Shown here: in pieces, positions 15,069-19,567 of the stretch
How the letters are laid out: every line of letters begins with the position of its first letter
Numbering within the stretch: the first letter of the stretch is position 1
NCBI GenBank assembly: GCA_934358955.1
Contig: CAKRLC010000049.1
Span: 1 to 19,567 of the forward strand
Direction of reading: 5' to 3'
Length of the DNA stretch: 19,567 nt
Origin: an uncultured Roseburia sp.
Lineage (GTDB): Bacteria > Bacillota > Clostridia > Lachnospirales > Lachnospiraceae
Notes under the pieces: generated by a model
The model's database searches: none
The model's input: the letters and a program-made list of their open reading frames with translations, nothing else
Told to the model about the DNA's origin: nothing
Position numbers and translations under genes: made by a program

Positions 15069-15110
15069 CCCCTGTATTAAGAATTCTTTTACATATTCTT
15101 AATACAGGGG
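15069..15110 (-). terminator. Hairpin after the nifS-nifU pair
   Basis: CCCCTGTATTAAGAAT and ATTCTTAATACAGGGG form a perfect 16-bp stem around a 10-base loop. On the minus strand it is followed by TTCCTTATATTTC, a poor T run, so it is a probable but not textbook terminator. It separates the Fe-S genes from lepB. Confidence 0.65.
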
Positions 15111-15135
15111 CTCTGTTCTTCGCAGATTGAAGCTT

Positions 15136-15579
15136 TTAGTATTCTTCCTCAACCTCTTCTTCTTTTTCAGAGATATCATTCACCGGTTTTTCAAGACCTT
15201 CGATTGTAATGTTATGTTTCTCTGCATAATCCCATAATGCAGCGTGGATCGCTTCCTCTGCTAACAGACTGCAGTGAACCTTCACTGGTGGAAGTCCGTC
15301 TAATGCTTCCATAACTGCTTTGTTTGTTACTTCGAGTGCCTGCTGGATGGTTTTTCCTTTTACAAGCTCAGTTGCCATACTGCTTGTTGCAACTGCTGCA
15401 CCACAGCCAAATGTCTTGAACTTTACGTCCTGGATAATGCCATTGTCATCGATATCCAGATACATTCTCATGATGTCTCCGCATTTTGCATTACCAACGG
15501 TTCCTACACCACTTGCATTCTCGATCTCGCCAACGTTTCTTGGATGATTAAAATGATCCATTACTTTTTCACTATACAT
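15136..15579 (-). CDS. nifU: NifU/IscU-type Fe-S cluster assembly scaffold
   Basis: This 147-residue scaffold protein holds nascent iron-sulfur clusters before transfer to target enzymes. The three conserved cysteines are visible at C33 (NAKCGD, with D35), C59 (TFGCGAA) and C103 (KVHCSLLAEEA). It is an IscU-like N-terminal NifU module only, with no ferredoxin-like or thioredoxin-like extension; the last 20 residues form an acidic tail (EKEEEVEEEY). It lies 26 bases downstream of the cysteine desulfurase gene on the same strand and should be co-transcribed with it. Confidence 0.93.
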   Translation of the reverse strand: MYSEKVMDHFNHPRNVGEIENASGVGTVGNAKCGDIMRMYLDIDDNGIIQDVKFKTFGCGAAVATSSMATELVKGKTIQQALEVTNKAVMEALDGLPPVKVHCSLLAEEAIHAALWDYAEKHNITIEGLEKPVNDISEKEEEVEEEY

Positions 15580-15605
15580 AATTATATCCTACCTTCTATT
15601 TCTAT

Positions 15606-16796
15606 CTATTTTGCAGCCTTCTGCTTTTTTACAAAATCTTCGTATAATGGAGACATACTTCTTAATCTCTCAATGATCTTCTTGAGTTCATCTACCACAA
15701 AGTCAATTTCTTCTATTGTATTTTTCTCAGAAAGTGTCAGACGAAGTGATCCGTGTGCGATCTCATGTGGAAGTCCGATTGCAAGCAATACATGAGATGG
15801 ATCCAAAGATCCGGATGTACATGCAGATCCACTGGATGCACAGATTCCCTTCTGGTCTAACAGAATCAGCATGGATTCTCCTTCAATATAACGGAAGCAT
15901 ACGTTTACGTTATTTGGAAGACGGTCATGTCTGTCACCGTTTAATCTGACATATGGAATCTCTGCAAGAATACGGTCGATCAGATGATCTCTTAAGCTGA
16001 TCTCTTTGGCACTTCTCTCTGCCATTGTGTTCTTTGCGAGCTCTGCGGCTTTGCCAATACCTACGATTCCAGGTACGTTTAAGGTTCCTGCTCTACGTTT
16101 TCTCTCCTGTGCTCCACCGTGGATAAAGGAAAGGATCTTCACACCTTTACGGATATACATCACACCGATTCCCTTCGGTCCATTGATCTTATGACCGCTG
16201 GCGCTGAGCATATCAATATTCATCTCATCTACGTCGATCGGAATATGTCCGAATGCCTGTACCGCATCTGTGTGGAATAACACACCATGCTCATGGGCAA
16301 TACGGCCGATCTCTTTGATTGGCTGAATGGTTCCGATCTCATTATTCGCTGCCATAATGGAAATCAAGATCGTATCCGGTCTGATTGCAGCCTCTAACTC
16401 GTCTAATTTTACTTTTCCGTTTTCGTCAACGTTCACATAAGTTACTTCGAAGCCTTTTTTCTCAAGATACTCACATGTGTGAAGGATCGCATGATGCTCG
16501 ATCTTACTTGTGATAATGTGTTTTCCTTTTGAAGCATAGGCATCTGCAGTTGCCTTTAATGCCCAGTTATCAGACTCGCTTCCACCGCCTGTAAAATAAA
16601 TCTCTTCTGTCTTCGCATTAATGAGATCTGCAACAGAGCTTCTTGCCTCGTCGACTGCTTTTTTGCTTTCTGCTGCAAAACCATAAACAGCAGATGGATT
16701 ACTATATATTTCTGAGAAATATGGAAGCATCTTCTCTAAGACTTCCGGATAAACCTGAGTTGTTGCAGCATTATCTAAATAAATTACTTTATCCAT
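15606..16796 (-). CDS. nifS: NifS/IscS-type cysteine desulfurase
   Basis: This 396-residue PLP enzyme takes sulfur from cysteine as a persulfide and passes it to the NifU-like scaffold encoded next. K203 in SASGHKINGPKG is the PLP-binding lysine, H101 (IEHHA) stacks on PLP, and C326 in SSGSACTSGS is the active-site cysteine on its mobile loop. YLDNAATTQVYPEVL and FTGGGSESDNWA are family hallmarks. Length is normal for the NifS-like group I desulfurases. Upstream is a near-consensus promoter and an approximately 118-base leader with strong folding potential, suggesting regulated expression. Confidence 0.94.
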   Translation of the reverse strand: MDKVIYLDNAATTQVYPEVLEKMLPYFSEIYSNPSAVYGFAAESKKAVDEARSSVADLINAKTEEIYFTGGGSESDNWALKATADAYASKGKHIITSKIEHHAILHTCEYLEKKGFEVTYVNVDENGKVKLDELEAAIRPDTILISIMAANNEIGTIQPIKEIGRIAHEHGVLFHTDAVQAFGHIPIDVDEMNIDMLSASGHKINGPKGIGVMYIRKGVKILSFIHGGAQERKRRAGTLNVPGIVGIGKAAELAKNTMAERSAKEISLRDHLIDRILAEIPYVRLNGDRHDRLPNNVNVCFRYIEGESMLILLDQKGICASSGSACTSGSLDPSHVLLAIGLPHEIAHGSLRLTLSEKNTIEEIDFVVDELKKIIERLRSMSPLYEDFVKKQKAAK

Positions 16797-16914
16797 ACCT
16801 TTGTCCTCTTTCTTATTCTCTCAACGGTCCTCCCCTTTGAACCATCACTTTCTCTCTGTCAGAATCACGCTTTGTGTTCAAAGCCGGACCTATTTCCTAG
16901 TTATTTGATATGAT
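16797..16914 (-). promoter_or_regulatory. Structured 5' leader of nifS-nifU
   Basis: On the minus strand GGTCC (16886-16890) and CTTTGAAC (16876-16883) can pair with GTTCAAAG (16835-16842) and GGACC (16826-16830), giving 13 base pairs around a small internal loop. The same CTTTG can instead pair locally, GCTTTG-AACA-CAAAGC (16869-16884), which excludes the long-range stem. Two such alternatives are what a switching leader would show. The ribosome binding site (GAGGAC) could also pair with the 5' GGTCC. No known riboswitch family was recognised. Confidence 0.45.
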
Positions 16915-16920
16915 ATAAGT

Positions 16921-16948
16921 ATTATAGCTCATTATTCCCCCTTGTCAA
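16921..16948 (-). promoter_or_regulatory. Near-consensus sigma-A promoter of nifS-nifU
   Basis: On the minus strand TTGACA (16943-16948) and TATAAT (16921-16926) both match consensus exactly with a 16-base spacer. The predicted start near 16914 gives a leader of about 118 bases. Confidence 0.85.
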
Positions 16949-16980
16949 GGTAGGAATTGTTTTCTTTTTCATACATCTAT

Positions 16981-17220
16981 ATGATGCCGGTGACAAAAAA
17001 TCTGTTTTCAAACATTTTACTGAAAGATTGCACAAAAGAACTATTTTAAGATTCTCTTTGTGCAATGGAGATAAGACTCATGAATCGTGGAAGCCTTTGC
17101 TGAACACGATTCTTGCTTTCAGAGGCTTATCGAAATGTTTTGCACAATGAAACTTAAAATAGTTCTTTTGTGCAATCTTTCAACATAAACCTATATCAGA
17201 TTTTTTGCCACCGACATCAT
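16981..17220. repeat. Full, diverged copy C of the hairpin repeat
   Basis: This copy keeps the centre (GGAGATAAGACTCATGAATC, GTGGAAGCC, CAGAGGCTTATCG) and the four TTGTGCAA/TTGCACAA boxes of copies A and B, but has different ends (ATGATGCCGGTGACAAAA and its near-complement ending at 17220) and different inner arms. GAACTATTTTAAG (17038-17050) pairs perfectly with CTTAAAATAGTTC (17153-17165). At the tip GAATCGTG (17082-17089) pairs perfectly with CACGATTC (17105-17112). It lies between the end of the helicase gene and the nifS promoter and may terminate helicase transcription. Confidence 0.88.
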
Positions 17221-17233
17221 CTATGCTTTACGG

Positions 17234-19567
17234 TCAGTCTTCCTCATAGGTCAGACCGGCCAGTGCTTTCATGAGTTCTTTTTCCCCATAATCATCAAAC
17301 AGAACTTTTACTATTATATCATCTTCTGATAGGATTACGCCAGTCCCATATTTGGCATGAAGCACTTTTTTTTGCATTTTTTCTGTTTTTTTCTGCTCTT
17401 TTTCATCCTTTTCGCCGGTCAGGGCATCTTCCACCTGTTTTTCATGGATATTTTCTGCTGATTCCTGGTCAGCCTTCTGCGATGTCAGCTCTTTTTCCGC
17501 CTGCTCCCTCGCTTCCATAATCTGGCGCCTTAAGTCCTGTAAATGCGCCGCACCGGTTTCTTTTTTTTCTGCTCTTCCTTCGATCAGGCTGCCCGGTATC
17601 ATCCTGAGGTAACGGCTCGGCCCGGGTGCTGCCTGATATTGCCCCGGATTTGTATAATAGGACAGTTCTAAATGCTCCTTCGCCCTTGTGATCCCGACAA
17701 AAAAGAGTCTCTGCTCCTCTTCTTCCTCCTCAAAGCCTTTTGTCTGAAGCGGGATCAAACCATAATTAACTCCCGTAATAAATACATGGGAAAATTCAAG
17801 TCCCTTTGATGCATGAAGTGTCATAAGCTTTACTGTGTCTTTCTCATTGTGTATTTCTTTTTGCAAAATATTCATACCATACAGCGATGACTGATTTAAA
17901 AATCCTGCGAAGCCGTCTGTAATTCCTTTCTGCTGCTCCTGTCCATAATCGATCATGCGCTGTAAAAAGTCTATGACCACTTCCCTGTCTGTGGCATAGG
18001 AAACTGTAGTCGGATGCAGGTGATCTTCCAGAGAGAAATAGCTCCAGATGTCCTGCGCGGTTACATCCTGCTTTGATGCATATACATTTAAAAATCCCAG
18101 CATTTTTTCGCAGATGCCTGACTTACTTAATTTTTTCTGTTTCCCTTTGATGGAAAGTTTCTCTTCTGCATGGTCATCTTCTGATTTTTTGTCGGGATTC
18201 TCCGGTTGTCTTGTTTCTGCCCGCATTTTGGGACTTTCTTTCAGACTTTCCATTACTTTCTCTGCTTCTTTCACCGTCAGGCCATCTCCATATCTTTTAT
18301 CCGTCAAAGCCGCAATACCACAGCTTTTATCTTTCGGATTCACGGAAAAGCGAAGCACTTTCATCAGCCACGACAGAACCGGAATATCCTTTACTGTCTT
18401 TTTCAATGAAACTTCAAACGGAATGCCTTCCTTTTCAAAAACATGTTCAAAAATTTCTGACTGGTTCTGCAACCGGTAGAAAATCGCAATTTCCCGATAA
18501 GGAAGTCCTGCTTCATGAAACTCTTTGATCCTTCCTGCAAGATAATCCGCCTCCTGGAATGGATCATACATATTTCTGATGCAGATTTTATTACCAGTTT
18601 CCTGACCGCCCATCAAGGAGTCTCCCTGCTGCATAAAGCAACGTGCGACTGCAAGGATCTCGCTGCTGGATCGGTAATTTACCGGCAGCGTCAGTTCCGT
18701 TGCATCATATTTTGTCTTAAGCTGATAAAAAATATGAAACGCACTTCCACGCCAGCTGTAAATCACCTGATTCGGATCACCTACTGCAAAAAAGCAGGTT
18801 TCGGGCTGTTTCAGGCAGTCAATGAGTTCTAATTGTCTCTCATCACTGTCCTGGACTTCGTCCACGATAATCCAGGAAATCTTATGCCGTTTAGCATTCT
18901 CTGTATCATGCGGATGATCGTCCTGTAAAATAGCACCTTGTGATTTATCATTTTTTCCTGTAATTATTTTTACATCCTTGTCTTCTTCTGCTTCGATCGG
19001 ATCGGTTTTCTGTACTGCTATCTTCAATAGTTTACAGGTATTTTCCAGCAACTCGTCAAACGTCATCTTATCCTGACGTCTTTTTTCTTCTTTCAATAGT
19101 GCCTTTAATTTTTCAATATCATCCTGATATTTATCTTTTTTCTGCTCCAGACGCTTTTTCAACCGGTTCTTATATTTGATTTTCAGCTGGTATGCCACGA
19201 TCAGCTGTTCTGCCATCTCCAGCTCTTCGTCCGGCTCCATCACCATAAAGTTCTTCGTATATCCAAGCGTTTCAACCGGAAGCTGTTTTTTTAGCATGGT
19301 AAGGCACACACTGTGGAACGTCCCAAAGCCCCACAACTGTTCTTCCGTAAGCTCCGGCTCTAATGCATGCAGACGTTCTTTGATCTCACCGGCTGCCTTG
19401 TTCGTAAAAGTCAGCACGACCATCTGCTCATATGGAATCTGCTTTTCATAATGCAGATACATGACTTTTGTGATAAGGACTGTTGTCTTACCACTTCCCA
19501 CATTCGCATTCACAAGGCAGGCGTTGCTCTCATCAAGAACTGCGGCTTTCTGGTATTCATTTAAACG
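17234..19567 (-). CDS. UvrD/PcrA-type superfamily 1 DNA helicase, N-terminus outside the window
   Basis: The frame is open to the right window edge; the last visible upstream residues RLNEYQKAAVL are the Q-motif region, so little is missing. It is an ATP-driven 3'-5' DNA helicase of repair or replication restart. Motifs in order: Walker A NANVGSGKTT, Ia TFTNKAAGEI, II IVDEVQDSD (family norm DEYQD or DEFQD), III GDPNQVIYSWRG, IV LPVNYRSS, V TLHASKGLEF, VI FFVGITRAKEHLELSYY. The C-terminus ends HAKYGTGVILSEDD... with GEKELMKA, like the Tudor-like tail of PcrA. Two charged low-complexity inserts are unusual: one just before motif II (about 18885-19000) and one of about 40 residues in the middle (about 18110-18240). 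Without the start, PcrA versus a UvrD-like paralogue stays open. Confidence 0.88.
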   Translation of the reverse strand, partial: RLNEYQKAAVLDESNACLVNANVGSGKTTVLITKVMYLHYEKQIPYEQMVVLTFTNKAAGEIKERLHALEPELTEEQLWGFGTFHSVCLTMLKKQLPVETLGYTKNFMVMEPDEELEMAEQLIVAYQLKIKYKNRLKKRLEQKKDKYQDDIEKLKALLKEEKRRQDKMTFDELLENTCKLLKIAVQKTDPIEAEEDKDVKIITGKNDKSQGAILQDDHPHDTENAKRHKISWIIVDEVQDSDERQLELIDCLKQPETCFFAVGDPNQVIYSWRGSAFHIFYQLKTKYDATELTLPVNYRSSSEILAVARCFMQQGDSLMGGQETGNKICIRNMYDPFQEADYLAGRIKEFHEAGLPYREIAIFYRLQNQSEIFEHVFEKEGIPFEVSLKKTVKDIPVLSWLMKVLRFSVNPKDKSCGIAALTDKRYGDGLTVKEAEKVMESLKESPKMRAETRQPENPDKKSEDDHAEEKLSIKGKQKKLSKSGICEKMLGFLNVYASKQDVTAQDIWSYFSLEDHLHPTTVSYATDREVVIDFLQRMIDYGQEQQKGITDGFAGFLNQSSLYGMNILQKEIHNEKDTVKLMTLHASKGLEFSHVFITGVNYGLIPLQTKGFEEEEEEQRLFFVGITRAKEHLELSYYTNPGQYQAAPGPSRYLRMIPGSLIEGRAEKKETGAAHLQDLRRQIMEAREQAEKELTSQKADQESAENIHEKQVEDALTGEKDEKEQKKTEKMQKKVLHAKYGTGVILSEDDIIVKVLFDDYGEKELMKALAGLTYEED

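Noticed and set aside
15069..15110. 16-bp perfect hairpin as part of the repeat families
   Set aside because: It shares no sequence with either family and sits directly after nifU, so it is better read as a local terminator or attenuator.

Overview
The window looks like chromosome from a low-GC anaerobic Firmicute of the Lachnospiraceae, most likely the Roseburia / Agathobacter (Eubacterium rectale) group. This rests on the butyryl-CoA:acetate CoA-transferase of gut butyrate producers, an oxygen-sensitive iron-sulfur L-serine dehydratase split into two subunits, a NifS/NifU pair and strong AGGAGG-type ribosome binding sites. No phage, plasmid, CRISPR, tRNA or rRNA gene was recognised. The taxonomic call is inference from protein resemblance.

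Layout. 1-578: 5' end of a GNAT acetyltransferase gene leaving the window, then an AT-rich gap with a decayed reading frame and four CTTACCACT repeats. 579-3209 (minus): an RlmI-like rRNA methyltransferase and a NUDIX + inositol-monophosphatase fusion. 3210-3953: a repeat-dense gap with two families of inverted-repeat elements. 3954-5294 (plus): butyryl-CoA:acetate CoA-transferase, closed by a terminator shared with the convergent gene. 5449-9523 (minus): sdaAB, sdaAA, an AraC-type regulator and its terminator, then a divergent arabinose/fucose isomerase-family gene. 9863-10252 (plus): CsoR/RcnR-type metal-sensing repressor with a His-rich N-terminus. 10546-12780 (plus): LtaS-like membrane sulfatase-fold protein. 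13115-14928 (minus): signal peptidase I followed by a CDF metal exporter whose site residues fit the manganese type. 15136-16796 (minus): nifU-like scaffold and nifS-like cysteine desulfurase, behind a near-consensus promoter and a foldable leader. 17234-19567 (minus): UvrD/PcrA-type helicase, open at the window edge.

How the genes fit together. Most are housekeeping genes of an anaerobe: the last step of butyrate formation, serine breakdown to pyruvate, Fe-S cluster assembly (which would serve the serine dehydratase among others), metal homeostasis, envelope polymer synthesis and protein export. Few are functionally linked beyond the short operons.

The most unusual content is between the genes. 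A 231-240 bp, long-hairpin repeat occurs in three full copies (3521-3751, 12854-13085, 16981-17220) and two fragments (3225-3282, 9719-9827). It encodes no protein. The third copy has diverged in both arms so that the arms still pair. A second, smaller inverted-repeat element (3366-3508, truncated second copy about 3755-3838) flanks the first full copy on both sides.
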